From positions 310,001 through 374,000 of the forward strand of contig JASFXZ010000040.1 of the NCBI GenBank assembly GCA_032209605.1: DNA of 64,000 nucleotides. The letters are read 5' to 3'. Position 1 is the first letter of the stretch; each line of letters starts with the position of its first letter. This document shows, one piece after another, positions 1-32,428 of the stretch. The notes beneath the pieces are model-generated. The model was given only the letters and a program-made list of their open reading frames with translations. It was not told the origin of the DNA and made no database searches. This DNA comes from Mactromeris polynyma. Its lineage: Eukaryota > Mollusca > Bivalvia > Venerida > Mactridae. A program made the translations under genes and the position numbers.

Positions 1-1984
1 AACGGAATGTAATCTTATCAAATTGCATTTTGATATAAATATCCAAAACAATAGGTTCTGATCAATTATAGAATAATGATTAAACTAACCTAGCAATTTA
101 AAATTATTGGACCGTGTCATTTATAATAACAATTAAATAATAGTACCATTGTATAGTTCATACTTAATGATATGTTGCAATAATGGGTTTGGGTCGGTTG
201 CCAATAGTTGTAAAAGGTTTTCTACGGTTTTTTACGCTAATACCAGTAACATAACATTATAAATTGTGCAACTATTAATAACAATATATATTTTAAATGA
301 ATTCAGCACAACAGTTTGAAGCCGGACTGCTACATAGATGACTTCGTGTTTTGAAAAAAAAGATAACTGACAAAAAGTCTCATGTATTATTGTATTTCAT
401 TGCAAAACCGAATAGTAGAGTGTTTGCATGTCATAGTATTATTTTCAGAATTTTGAAATCATGTATGCCTATCACTAAAGTATTGGTGTCAAAATGACTG
501 AATTCATTTGAACAAAGAACGAAACACACCAATATGTAATTCCTACTTAGACAACCACACCTACCACTACTTTCATATAAATGTTACGTATAACCAGAAA
601 TACGTTATTAGAAAACAAGAAATATCTTGAATGTTAAGATTTGTTGTGCAACATGCCGATATGTTACAATTGCTGGTCATTCTAGATTAAAAATGGATTT
701 TGTTAAATTCACCGAAATTCAGTGGATTTTGGTAAGGTAACGTACGCTTTATCGAAAGGTTAATCAATCCGCGTAAAGGTTACAAACGTTGTTCGTTTGA
801 AGCGAAATTGTCTTGGTGGTTAACGTAAGATTTCATTGGTTTACACAACACTGATATGCAAATAGCAAAACCATATTATAAGTACAGCTGCGCCGAAAAA
901 ACAGGCTAGTATCATCCAGTTCTTTGATTGACCAACGTCTACAACATTACCAATATCAATGTGTATACCGTGATAAAACCCAATGTCTTAATTACTTCAG
1001 TCATTAGTATCTACTTTGTTCTTTTATACGTACTTGGCTATCAAGTTACTGAGTTAATATTATTGACAAAACGATCAAGTTATAATTAACTAAGAACACA
1101 TTTATGTATTCTATACTTGAAACGTCGATATTAAATCGTTAAGGTACAGGAGAGCTGGGCACTGATGTATTTGGTAAACAAAAATCTGATCGATGTATTA
1201 AGTGTATTGCGCAATCGATGTTCAGTACTGAGAACGACGCCCACTGACGCTGAACAGTATTTTATGCAATTAAAATTGAATACATCACGGGCTTACCGTG
1301 TAATTAAGCTTATAGCATAACAATTGTTCTGACGGTTATAGATTTCATCAAGTTGAGAGGTACATTTGTATCTGAGTCGAAGACAAATACGGTTTGCATA
1401 CATGTCTAAGTAATTGCATGGTCAAACAGAAGTTGGTGAATAATCGAACTGCTTAGAACAATCGATGCCAGAAACCATAAATTATTCAGTTTTGTACAAA
1501 AATAGTTAATTCTAAATGTAGAAATATTAAAATAGCAAAATTTCCACGAACTTTTAGATAGGACTTTGTACAATTCATATCTGTACGGACCGTTCTACAC
1601 AAGCTCATTTGTTATCGATCCCAAGTTGAAATGGCGGGCAACACCGCGCTTCATGGGATAATAAAGTTTTACGAACACAAATAAACATTTTGATCCTATA
1701 TTGTTGATTCACAACCTATACGAAGATTATACGCTTGAATTCAATTCAATATTGATGCGCAAAGATTTAATTTCAACCCAGACCAACATTTTTTCTTAAC
1801 GATTTCTCAACCGATAGCTAATATTCAATATTGTTGTAGTTTTAGATATATTTGGGATATTTTTTGTGAGGACATGATTTGATTGACAATTTCTTAGTTG
1901 CGAATATGAAGGGTTTATGCCTCGATGAAAAACTACGTTTAAATTTCCTCCGCACATTTAAAAAAAAAAAAAACAAGAAAATAC
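1..1984. other. Intergenic, AT-rich, nothing recognised
   Basis: Only short chance ORFs on both strands. No repeat, RNA or coding similarity recognised. Confidence 0.6.
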
Positions 1985-1987
1985 ATA

Positions 1988-2247
1988 CCGTCTCCCGTGG
2001 CCGAGTGGTTAAGGCATCCGCCTTGGAAGCGGAAGGTCGAGATTCGAATCCCGGTAGGGGTTCGGTCTGATATGGCCGGTTGGTGAGCCGCTAGTTAGTT
2101 AAATAATGGTTACTGTGTGCCTACCTGCCTGGTGCCTGGTATTAAAGGATAGGAATCGGGAAGTAAATGTGCTCAGAAAGTAGGTGTCTCATAAGTCAGA
2201 AATGACTGGCCCTTTAAATAGGGGTGACACTATAATAAATAAACACT
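1988..2247 (+). mobile_element. tRNA-derived SINE, copy 1
   Basis: Head with A box GTGGCCGAGTGGTTAAGGC and B box GGTCGAGATTCGAATCCC, then a ~170-nt unrelated body (ctgcctggtgcctgg, aggggtgacactataataaa) and an A/T-rich tail. The same head and body recur at 30281-30535, which shows a family rather than a tRNA gene. Confidence 0.8.
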
Positions 2248-2408
2248 GTTTTACAAAACAGTTCCAAATCAAGCATTATCTAATCCATATTTAAGTGTGA
2301 TATGTGATAGAAAAGCGTTGCTGTATATGTTGGTGCCTAAAATGTTTATAAAGTCATAAAATAAGATTCATTCAATTTAAACTATTTAAGTGGTGGGGGT
2401 AAGACAAT

Positions 2409-2490
2409 CAACCGGTTAGCTCAGTCAGTACAGTGCCATACTAGTGTTTAGAGGGTCGAAAGTTCGAGCCCCATATCGGGCGCACTTTCC
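2409..2490 (+). repeat. tRNA-like pseudogene / SINE head
   Basis: AACCGGTTAGCTCAGTCAGTA (A box) and AAGTTCGAGCCCC (B box) at tRNA spacing. Acceptor arms do not pair well, so it is not called as a functional tRNA. Confidence 0.5.
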
Positions 2491-2499
2491 CCCGTGAAT

Positions 2500-4640
2500 T
2501 GAATAGTGGCACGTTTAACCAAATGGAATAAAACTGTGGCAGTCCATTAATAGCTAAAACATATTTTTGTGGAAGAGTGTATAAACACGTGCCGTCGTTT
2601 ATTTCATTTAATGTGTTTGATAACTTAAACGTTTGAAGGTGTTCTCAATGCATAGTGATAAAAAATGTTTTCATAAACAGGAACTGAGAAAAACAGTCTG
2701 CCAACTAGTTAATCTTTTTTTACAAGAGCGTGCAGTATTACATAGCCAAATTAACATATTTTTCAAATATCTTTTATACAATTAAAGTATGATACTTCTT
2801 TCAATATAAGTGGTCGAGATATACATCTAAAACACTGCTCTTACACCGATCACCAGATCTCAATCCACATTTAAAACCAAATATGTCAATTTAAATATCC
2901 ATTCGACGCGCACACAATAGATCTACAGCCATCTATTTTGTTAATATATTATAAACCCTATTATGTGTATACTGCCGTACCGAACCATAAGAACGGTATA
3001 TATTGACTTTATCCAACTCCAGGTAAAACATATTCCCGGCGTAATCGTAAATATTTAAAATATCTCAAATATCCAAAATCGAACACTGTGCATAAATTTG
3101 TGTTTAAACCGTATACGCTTCAAATGGCTACAACTTTTATGCACACTCTTCCTAGTTGAACTACATGTGTTATACACTAGATGTAAAAGTGACTATACCC
3201 TTAATTAATAATCATGAGCAATACGCTTGCTTGATATATTTCCTTACTATAGTTTCATTCTCTCAATATATCCATTTAAAAACATCTATTTAAGCAAACA
3301 AAATGTACTATTATTTAGATATTTAATTAATTACATATTCTACATGTATCGAGGTTAGCCTTGTAATACGTTCACAACTTTTACCTGTAGCTGTATGTAC
3401 ACGTTTTCCGTTGTCTTAATTCCAGTAAACTCCTCAACAAGAAATAAACTTACGATTTTGACTGATACAGATAGATACATCACACAAACACTCGAGATTG
3501 TCCATACCTTGAACGAGGTTAAGCCCTTAAAGTATGTACATAGAGCAGTATTGTACACTGTACGCAGCTTACATCTAACGTTTGTATTTGTTATATCGCT
3601 CGTTTATTGAACTTGTATCAATATTCTAATTGACAAGTGCCTGGGTCGACACTTTACTGCATATAATGTTATGTAAATACACACACTGACACAATGAATA
3701 GAGTTTAAAGTTAATAAACTGTCAAATTGTTATTTAAATACTTAATCGGTGTTATTATCATAATGGCAATGTGACCATCATACGTGCTGCTTTAGAATTG
3801 AGAGCTGTTGAATATTCAGTGTGCATTGTCCCCATTGAAACTTACATACGTTTTCAATCAATAGCGCTGCTTTATATTATTTATGTTTGCTTTGACGTTT
3901 TATTTGTCATTTTTACTAGTTATACAAACGTGATAATTTGTTTTTATATAATAACTACATAGATAGTAAATATTTGATATATACTCAGTACATTTAAAAA
4001 CGCACATGCACACGCGCATATCATTTAAGTGAATTTTAAATTTCATTTTGATACTAAAATACCCGTTGATTGAAAGAAAATGAGCGTTCATCATTGCGTA
4101 AAATGAAACAATATCAAGTAAAGTTCTTATCTTGCATCCCTAGGCAAGTTCATAACATTTAAGGAAATCTTACATTTTGCGTTTTAAAATGTACTGAGTC
4201 TATTTCGAAAGCAAAAGAAATTTTGACAATAGTGCAAGAGCAAAAAATATTGAACACTTAATTTCGCGGAAGTTAAATCATCCTAAACATTTGAGGTTCG
4301 ATAAGTTAATCACGATTTGTTTTGTAGTCGACAGAGAATCATATACATAAATCATGCAATGAAATCATAACAAGGATGACATTTGATGCTTTTATCGATT
4401 TGCAATGTTTTTACAGACAATAAATTCCACGTAGTGCCATGAATATTTTAAATAAGTATTCTGAATTGGTTTTGCTTAAGGACAACTCATGCGAGTATGT
4501 ACCGTTGTTGCGATAGATTAGACTCCCTTGAATGGTACAGTATGTCAAGGTAACTGTATAACAACTATTTGTCCACATGCCTAAGGAAGTTACCGAAATC
4601 GACACAATCATACCGTTTATTAAAAGCGTGTTAAGCATTG
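2500..4640. other. Intergenic, nothing recognised
   Basis: AT-rich, short ORFs without recognisable domains or codon structure. Confidence 0.55.
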
Positions 4641-4642
4641 AT

Positions 4643-4873
4643 GGGCCCATATCCAGAAACGCTACTCCACTCTCACTCACTGAGATTATAATCCGGTTTT
4701 AATTATCTAACGGTACGTGCTTTTGAGTGTGACTTCGCCCTAACTAGAAATTGGTATTCACAAAGGTTAGGGTAGCTGGAGTACACTCGAATGAGTGAGG
4801 ATTTCTCGAGTGAATGATTCGGCCACTTGACAGTGACTCCAGCTACACTCAAGTGTCGTTTCTGAATACCGAT
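4643..4873. mobile_element. CACTC/GAGTG MITE, copy A
   Basis: Ends are inverted: GGGCCCATATCCAGAAACG at left and CGTTTCTGAATACCGAT at right. The interior is rich in CACTC and GAGTG words (actccactctcactcac, gctacactcaagtgtcg). Related copies at 6574-6730 and 47380-47460. Confidence 0.6.
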
Positions 4874-5523
4874 TTAGTATTAAATTAAGCAAAATTAAAT
4901 TATTTCTGTGTTTTATATGAGAATTAAACAAACAAATATGCTAGTCTTGATCAGTGTATTGGCCACATATATAAATGCTGATATTATTTCTTATCTAACA
5001 GTATATTTGTACATTGTATAATTATTCAGATGAATAAAACTAGTAATTGGTTATTCTAAACAGTCAGTTTTCGCTAACGATGTGAATAATTAAGATAAAC
5101 ATACGCTACGTGAAGCAGGTAGCATTTTATTCTTTGTCGCTTTATAATGTTAATGCAAGTATTGTTTCTGAAATAGTGAAGTCCGTCGAATACGTGTTCG
5201 ACTGTAACAATTCTCTGCTCCATTTCCTTTTCTGCAATCATTTCAGTCGGTATATGTAAATTGTTTCCGAAAGTGTTATCGAGTTTGTTCATTAAAACAG
5301 AGATGATTTAGTGAATTGTACTGAATTAGGTTTGATAATCATTCGAAACAAGCAATCATTCGAAACAAGCAATTTCGTTGAATTGATGACCCCCGCCGAA
5401 TTAGCCAACCTAAGGGAAATACAAATCAATTGGTTATGAAATATGCCTCGAATTTGTTTTATTATGAAATCCGTAAATTTGAGGACATAGAATAACAAGT
5501 TTCATCAGCACGAGTTTGGCATG

Positions 5524-5539
5524 CCCCCCCCCCCCCCCC
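5524..5539 (+). repeat. Poly-C run of 16
   Basis: Uninterrupted C homopolymer; expected to be length-variable and error-prone in assembly. Confidence 0.95.
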
Positions 5540-5552
5540 AAAGACGTGGGTA

Positions 5553-6045
5553 TTAATGACATTTAATCTGCATCATTCCCCAGGCTGATGGATGGACCGA
5601 CAACCCGAAATCATAGTAATTTGACCAACCATTACGAGATTTGAAAGCAGCAAAGGCTTTAACTCTCCCATACTCCAGTGGATTCATGGGGCATTTGATA
5701 CGCATCATTCCCATACCCATTATTATATCAAATCTCATTGAAATCTGACCAACCAGTACAAATATGTGATTCCAACGAGATATTTTCAATAGATTACATG
5801 GTCATTTGAAAAAAACAAAGGGCCATAACTCTGTTATTCATAGGTGGATTGTGACCCCTTTTGATGGACATCATTCCCATATCCATATACATAGAACGTT
5901 TCAACGAAATCTGTCCGACCAGTTCCAAAAGTGCGACATACGGAAGGACGGAAAGACGGAAAGACGGAAAGACGGAAGGACGGACAACGCCAAAACAATA
6001 TCCCCTTCCAAAGCCTTCGTTTCGGCGGGGTAAAATAATATAATG
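5553..6045 (+). repeat. Dispersed 'gggccataactctg' repeat
   Basis: About 490 bp with internally repeated modules (gcatcattccc..., aatctgaccaaccagtac, gggccataactctgttatt) and a 3' part with GGACGGAAAGACGG simple repeats then ggacaacgccaaaacaata. I recognise this as a frequent bivalve genomic repeat from memory. The ORFs on it are not real genes. Confidence 0.55.
5941..5985 (+). repeat. (GAAAGACG)n microsatellite
   Basis: Five near-perfect 8-bp units inside the dispersed repeat above. Confidence 0.85.
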
Positions 6046-6573
6046 CGATCATGTATGCATGCCACAATTTTATGATACATTACACTGTAGTTTACATTTG
6101 TATCTGAAACTAACTTGACTATTTAACGTGTTTTGATGATTATTTGTTGTTCTAATTACAATAAAATTGACTTTTATCACTCAAGCTGTTACTGTTTTAC
6201 ATGTTCGAATAGATTACAATTTAGTCGCTAAAGGTAACTACACTATTATACATCAATAACTCAATTTAATCTAATATAATAAGTTTCAATGTTCGTTAGT
6301 ACAAACAAATAACTAACACACGAATTGTGTATTGTATTATTTTATGTGTTAATAAAATGCCATCAATATTCTAAATGCGAAAAAAGATTGTCTAAAACTT
6401 AATGTAGTTTAAATCCGTTTGAGCGTAATACTCATTATTCATTGAAAATGTAGAACAAAAATATCATCAAAATTATCGATTCATTTCTTTGGTACATCCA
6501 TTTATAAACAAAGGACTTGTTGGATAACGCACTATACAGCAATTATTTCAATCATTAGACCATGAAAACGACC

Positions 6574-6730
6574 GTTAGCTACTCCAGTGAGTCGAGTGTG
6601 CGTGGGGTTTGTGAATACCTAATCTTCACTTGAACGACACAAACTTGACCATCACTCCAGCTACACTCGAGCGTCACTTGGGTGAGTGTGAGTGGAGTAT
6701 GAGTGGAGTGTAGGTTTCTGAATACGGGCC
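6574..6730. mobile_element. CACTC/GAGTG MITE, copy B
   Basis: Contains actccagctacactcgagc, gtgagtgtgagtggagt and the terminal GTTTCTGAATACGGGCC. The left end is diverged. Same family as 4643-4873 and 47380-47460. Confidence 0.55.
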
Positions 6731-6877
6731 ATGCTGGAGTAGTGACATTGGTAGACATGTGATAAAATGACTCAAATAAAATTTGAAAACATCCAAGTAC
6801 TTTGATTTCATGGTCAGCAAAACTTTATTGGTTAGCTGTTGTGCTGAAGTGTTACGCAGTATAACAGTTATGGACAA

Positions 6878-7092
6878 CGGCCAGTCGGTCTAACCAGTCT
6901 TCATTCCTGGATAACCAATCGGTACCTAGCCTGCTTTTCTGGAAGCAACTGACAAAGGTAAAGAAAAAATGACTTTGAATGTTGCATCTGTAGTAAAATC
7001 TTCACGGAGAACATATACGCCTCATCCGAGGTTCGAAGATACGACCTCGTGATAGACCTTTAAGTGCCCTTCCGACTGAGCTAACCGGTTAG
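6878..7092 (-). mobile_element. SINE with conserved central domain, minus orientation
   Basis: On the minus strand it starts CTAACCGGTTAGCTCAGTCG (A box), then TCTTCGAACCTCGG (B box), and the distal part reads (on plus) tctaaccagtcttcattcctgg. The distal block resembles 39899-40110. Fits a tRNA-headed mollusc SINE. Confidence 0.6.
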
Positions 7093-7559
7093 ACGTAATA
7101 TTCTACCTAAGTAGTATTAATTTAATGCATTAATTTGCAAAACAATTAGCGAAGTTAGCAAAATTTAATACTATACTATATCATGTATTTTTTTCCCAGT
7201 AGGCTGGTGGTCCATGGGAACAATACAAGCATATCGACATATTAAACATATACCATGCATCCAATTTGTTTTTTAAATATGTCTAGGGACTGCAACACAC
7301 AGTTTGAATGGAAATATAGGTATAACAAAACGCAATATCTGCATTTGTTTCTGTAGAAGAACACCTTCTGGGTAGGGGAGTAGCTCTAGTACGACTGATG
7401 TAGGACAGACTTGGACACCTCGATTGTCTGCATGTGCGCAGATGGTCCCAATCTACTAATGTTTAACGAAAAATTGGATTGTGTGAGCAGTAGGGATTTT
7501 AAATGCACTATTATTATTTGTCGCACTATTATACAGTATATTTGTCACATTGTATTCGC

Positions 7560-8010
7560 TAAGTTTTTAGTTCTAATAGACCGTCCTTTAGTCTTAGGTA
7601 TCAGGTAAACGTTTGGGTCCACTGCCGGCACAATACTCACAGTTATGGAGAATAGCTTTGCAGATGAGTTGTATGTCTTTTAGTCATTCGTGATGATCTA
7701 GCACATATTATTTTAATCTTTTCGAGTTTATTGATATATTTCTGGGTCTAGGGAATCATAAAGTATTATAGAGCCATAGTCAAGTTTGGATCTAAATAGA
7801 GCAATATAAGCAAGTTTTCTGCACGTTAATGGACAGTGTCTGATGTTTCTACATTGAAATCCAAGTGTTGCATGTGCTCCCTTACAAATGTTGGTTATAT
7901 GGTTTGACCATGTTAAGTCATTTGAGATGAGTAAACAAAGGTTTCGCTTAGAGTCAACATGTTTCAGAATAGTATTGTTCTGTTCATAGAAATGTGAATT
8001 TTTACTTGTT
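7560..8010 (-). pseudogene. Decayed non-LTR retrotransposon reverse transcriptase, C-terminal part
   Basis: Broken minus-strand reading frames contain ISNDLTWSNHITNICKGA, ATLGF and LAYIALFRSKLDYGSIILYD, the pattern following the RT thumb in jockey/CR1-type LINEs (SSDLTWSNHI..., YGSIIWDP). Multiple stops and frame changes; no upstream catalytic domain seen. A truncated dead copy. Confidence 0.6.
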
Positions 8011-8980
8011 TACACCAAGAATGTTTAGGCGACCTTTTCAATCATTCTATACATATACTGTCGATTGAGGAACATTTGTAAAATACTTTAAGACCACACT
8101 CCGTGTTGTGTGAAATGTATTATCCATAGCTCATCTTGTTTATGAAATGTGCACCTTATGGACACACTTATAACACATATGTACAATTCTACTATTATGC
8201 AATACAATCGATATAGTTGGTCGAATGGCCATATCGACATCATTTTTCATCTTCACATTTTAACACCATCTTCAATGTTACCATTATGTTGCTGGGTAAA
8301 TCTATACAATGCATTGATCAGTTTGCATGTGTGATCTCGAAACATGCATGTTGGATACTACTGTTAACAAACGCAATCAATTAAAGCTAGTATTATGTGT
8401 CTAATGAGTGGGGCGAATATGAAGAATGTAGGTTCAATGTAGTCATTTAAAAACCGCAATTGTTTGTCAAAAACAATAGGTCCTTTCATGTTCGATACAT
8501 AATTCTGCTTAATATTCTCCTCAGCAAACGAATAAGATCGTTGATCACTGAGTTGGCAGTAGGCAGTGTCGAGACCAGTCGTAATAAGTGTTAAATATTA
8601 GTTGTATACCAACGAGGCACTTCATGTATGTGTTACTATATTTAAGAACAAAATTAACTTCTGATAGATATTATGTATATTTCAATATATACTATGAAAT
8701 GCTATAATATACTATACTAAGTTTTGGTCGATATTGAAATCAAACTTGTCAACATAAATATTACACATTTCACTAATTAGCGTAATGGTTATCCAATAAA
8801 CTATTGACATCAATACTTTTATACACTGTACGAAGATTACAAATTGATGAATATACATGCATTTATATATATCATGCGCATACTTATACAGAAAGTATCT
8901 ATAGTAAATATTTTCGAGTCAACATATATTAAAGCAAATAAAACCATAAAGCGCTAATACACAAATGCAAACTGTAAACA
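8011..8980. other. Intergenic, nothing recognised
   Basis: AT-rich sequence between the LINE relic and the end of DPYD; only short chance ORFs. Confidence 0.5.
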
Positions 8981-8983
8981 AAG

Positions 8984-8989
8984 TTTATT
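8984..8989 (-). promoter_or_regulatory. Candidate DPYD polyadenylation signal AATAAA
   Basis: The plus strand reads tttatt, giving AATAAA on the DPYD strand about 150 nt past the stop codon. It is the nearest exact hexamer I noticed. In AT-rich DNA such matches occur by chance, so this is tentative. Confidence 0.35.
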
Positions 8990-9135
8990 CATACATGTTA
9001 ATTCTATACACTGCACGCAGACGGTTGTATCAAACTTTCCAACATATATGATATTACAACACTGTGATACTGACTATACAATTAAGTCTGTTTCGGTAAA
9101 TAGTATACGACAGACACTAGACACAATGATATAAT

Positions 9136-29018
<19,883 letters not shown>

Positions 29019-29160
29019 TTCAGACCTCGATATGATGTATATATATGAATTAATCCCTCAAAATGTCGTTACAAGTGAACTGTGTCGCCAGAGCTTGATA
29101 ATAAACCCGCGTGTATATTTACAATCTCAATGTTTAGTACCGAAATCTCTCACTTTCTTA

Positions 29161-29921
29161 TGGTGGCATATTACTGCCACCAGTTAGCATGATAGCGTTC
29201 GCGAATTGTTTCGTGTTTACCACTTAATTATTGCGATAATTATCTAGCATCTGGTTAATATTCGAGATACATTTTCGGTAAGATAAATATCACAAGACTA
29301 GAAACGGCTTTGCAAGTGCCCAGAACTGCCACCTCTTACCTTTTTATGATGTATTACACTAACGGGTTATTTATTTATGGTTTGCGAATTTCACTTAATA
29401 TGTAACATAATAAGTAGTCAACTAGATAAGATTCGTGTTGCCAGTTATCTATAAATAGATTTATACAACTGGTTAACTAGTTATTGTTTGCGAATTTCAC
29501 TTAAGATTCGTGTTACCACTTATTAATAAATGCTTCTAGATGTAAGTAGTAACACGAATCTTTAATAACTCAAATTCGCGAATTTCATTTAAGATTCGTG
29601 TTGCCACTTATTTATAAATGCAGTTTTGGCTTCTATATGCAAGTGGTAACACGAATCTTATCTATTTGACCACTTATTATGTAACTTAATAACTCAAATT
29701 CGCGAATTTCACTTAAGATTCGTCTTACTGTTTATCTAGTTATGGTTCGCGAATTTGAGTTACATGTATTGAGTAACATAATAAGTGGTCAACTAGATAA
29801 GATTCGCGTAGTATCACAAGTATTAACTAGATAGGTAGATAATTATCGCAATAATTAAGTGGTTAACACGAAACAATTCGCGAACGCAATCATGCTAACT
29901 GGTGGCAGTAATATGCCACCA
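29161..29921. mobile_element. 761-bp non-autonomous DNA transposon with ~85-bp terminal inverted repeats
   Basis: The left end starts TGGTGGCATATTACTGCCAC and the right end is its reverse complement. The two arms run ~85 nt with only two differences that I counted, and both ends are flanked by TA. Each terminus itself holds a small hairpin (GGTGGCA...TGCCACC). The interior is built of shorter inverted segments carrying AAGATTCG, TTCGCGAAT and TAACACGAATCTT and has no ORF. TA flanks suggest a Tc1/mariner-type host, but this is inferred. It begins 142 bp upstream of the DPYD ATG. Confidence 0.85.
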
Positions 29922-30280
29922 TACTCTCTCCCTCTAAGTTTTGATAAGAGATTTATTATAATGTCATGGACTTTATTTATGATATTCTCGGGCCACGGTG
30001 GTTTTCAACGGGACAAGTGATAACGAATAGGTTGTATAAACAAAACTCGATAAACTGAACAGTCTACACTTTGATTTTACTTGTATATTTGCGATTTCTT
30101 CATATTTTGGGAGCATTCAAATTTTATATTTTATTCGTGATGCTTTAATGCGTTCAACAGACGATGTCACAGTATCTGGTTTTAATCCGCAACCAACACA
30201 CACATATATATATCTCTTTGACGTACGTTTGCGGAAAATTATCGCCCGGTCTTGGGAGATTTATTTTACGTGTAAAAAAC

Positions 30281-30535
30281 AATCCGGACCGAGTGGTTAA
30301 GGCATACACATTAGGAGCGGGAAGTCATAGGTTCGAATCCCGGTAGGGGTCCGTTCTGATATGACCGGTTATTGAGCCGCCAGCTAGTTAAATAATGGTA
30401 ACCATGTACCTACATGCCTGGTGCCTGGCATTAACGGATAGGAATTGGGGAGTAAAAGTGCTCAAAACGTAGGTGCCTCGTAAGTCATAAATGGTTGTCC
30501 CTTTAAGTAGGGGTGACACTATAATATATATAAAA
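30281..30535 (+). mobile_element. tRNA-derived SINE, copy 2
   Basis: Colinear with the copy at 1988: GACCGAGTGGTTAAGGC, AGGTTCGAATCCCGGTAGGG, CTGGTGCCTGGCATTAA, AGTAGGGGTGACACTATAAT. My eye estimate is about 85% identity. Ends in a TATA-rich tail. Confidence 0.8.
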
Positions 30536-30763
30536 CACTTTCACTTTACTATACACATTTATTGTATATCAACTAATGTAAAAGTACGAAGTATAGTGAT
30601 GTTACATTGACCGCGAACACGGCCTTGAACTATTCGGTGTATATTTCAATTGATGTAAGATTTCGTATTCGTGCTTTTCCGTAAGTTTTAACAGAACAAA
30701 AATGCACTCATTCGCAAAATTATTAGTATGTATACTTATGTTAATCAATACATACATACGTAC

Positions 30764-30836
30764 ATGACTGAATAGCTCAGTGGGTAAGACATTTGCTGTC
30801 CGAACGTGTTGTTTCTGGTTCAATCACGGGGAACAT
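30764..30836 (+). repeat. tRNA-like sequence
   Basis: TGAATAGCTCAGTGGGTAAG (A box) and CTGGTTCAATCACGG (B box) at tRNA-like spacing. The acceptor stem does not pair convincingly; probably a tRNA pseudogene or SINE head. Confidence 0.45.
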
Positions 30837-31027
30837 ATAAACACTTTTTATTTTAAACAGTATCGTACCTTAGCATTTTAGAGATTTGTTACACTTACGC
30901 TTCGTGCGTTATTCGAATCAATTCATATATTCATAGTTTTTTAATTTTTATCGTTTTACCATCCCATATTTATTTCAACGCTTTATACAGGTTATTACAG
31001 ATAAATGCATATAAACACAAACGACAT

Positions 31028-32428
31028 TTACTCTCCCTCGCTGACTCTGTCTTTGCTGCTGTTATTGCCATCGCTGTCATTCCTGTTGTCATCAGCTAAA
31101 TCTATAACTAAAGAGTCCATGTTAATATCAATATTTGCTCGATACTGTTCAAATACTTTGTCCACGTGGGTGCATGCATTGAGACATTGGTCTTTTCCAA
31201 TTTCATTAAACGCATCAGATGTAATTCTGAGTACGTCATCTAACCTAAATGTAACATTTCTCATTCGAACCATTCTCTTCAGCTGGTTCCAGATCAATTA
31301 TATAGCAGTTAAGTCCGGATTGTATGGTGGAAGTCTAAAGTACTTCGTTACCATGCCGTCTCACAATGTCATCGACGACATACGAAGCTGGTGGTTTGTG
31401 AGTTGTTACCAGTGCTAGCAGCTGTGGACGCAACATTCTGTCTTCAAAGCGAATGCCGTGCTCAAGTAGCCATGGCTGAAATAAAAATAATACATGAAAT
31501 TATGACAAGTCGCACTAATTAAAAAGTTTTGATGGTTTTGCAAATACACTCATAATTACCTGTATGTCTGCTTTGCGGGTATTCGATGTTGGGCTCTTAT
31601 CTATCTGCTCAGAGTGATAACTTGCGTTATCCATGACGATGGCGCTTGGTCTGTCGAGGTTAGGAAGCAACTTTTCGTCCAACCATTTAGCAAAGTTGTA
31701 GCCGTTCATCTCCCGATGATAATCTCCGCTATTAGCTGATGCCTTATAAATCAGTCAGGCTCCCACGACAAATCCGTTCTTAGACCCAGCATCTACAACA
31801 ATCAGGCGTTGCCCTTTGTTTAATGGAGCTCGTGCTCCAGACATGTCATTAGTCTGCCAACAGCATTTGGTTGTGTAGGCAGTATCAATCCATGTTTCAT
31901 CTATGTAGACAAACACATAACCTCTGTCTTCTAGGAGTTTCCTATTTTCATAAAAAGCATGTCGTTGAACCACTACAGATGGTTTCTCTACTAACACTGT
32001 TCTTTTATCTGTCGTCTTCTTCCATCGAAATCCGAGCTGTTTGACTGTTTTCGTAATGTTGAAATACTTCCAGGAAAGTTAATGTCCTCCTTCAAGGCAG
32101 TATGCAGACTCCGGAGCGTTGTTAACTGTTGTCGGACCATATAAAACTCGTGCACTGCATTGCGTATAACAGTCATGTCAAAGTCATCAATTTGTTTATA
32201 TACACGTCGCGTTGCGCGGTTTTGGTGACGCCAATGTTCCTGTCTTCTGCTGTTCTCTTCGTATTTTATATACTGTTGTTCTGCCAACCATCCGGTGGCG
32301 TCTGTCTTGCGTTGTATATAAGATGGTGTATTATCATCCTGCTTTGATTCCGTTAAGAAATAATTCATAACATTCAAAACAATCTGTTTTGCTTTACAAC
32401 CAAGTGCTTGATGCTTTTCCTCTGCCAT
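31028..32428 (-). pseudogene. Broken DDE transposase, IS630-Tc1-mariner type, DD82E-like spacing
   Basis: A minus-strand transposase relic beginning near 32428 (MAEEKHQALGC). First catalytic Asp lies in VYIDETWID (31899-31901), second in VMDNASYHS (31629-31631). The third position, in PPYNPDLTAI-x-LIWNQLK, is a TAA stop (31298-31300) where the family has Glu. Counting across an 84-nt GT-AG intron (31476-31559; exon ends ADIQ, next starts PWLLEHG) leaves about 81 residues between second Asp and third position. From memory that matches the DD82E ('Sailor') group rather than DD34E. Other breaks: a frameshift near 32035, TGA at 31755-31757, and a frameshift near 31336. The acidic tail ends SSKDRVSEGE. 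Terminal repeats were not found. Non-functional. Confidence 0.8.
31476..31559 (-). other. Intron within the transposase relic
   Basis: ATACAG|GTAATTATG ... TTTTATTTCAG|CCATGG, 84 nt. Splicing joins RKADIQ to PWLLEHGIRF in frame, the continuous sequence expected in Tc1-type transposases (RKADIQxWL). Stops inside the intron support its being spliced out. Confidence 0.7.

Noticed and set aside
1988..2060. Functional tRNA gene (Leu/Ser-like)
   Set aside because: Acceptor ends do not pair, and the sequence continues into a body repeated at 30281-30535, so it is a SINE head.
31005..31418. Plus-strand ORF of 137 codons
   Set aside because: Antisense to the transposase C-terminal exon, whose minus-strand frame has clear family motifs.
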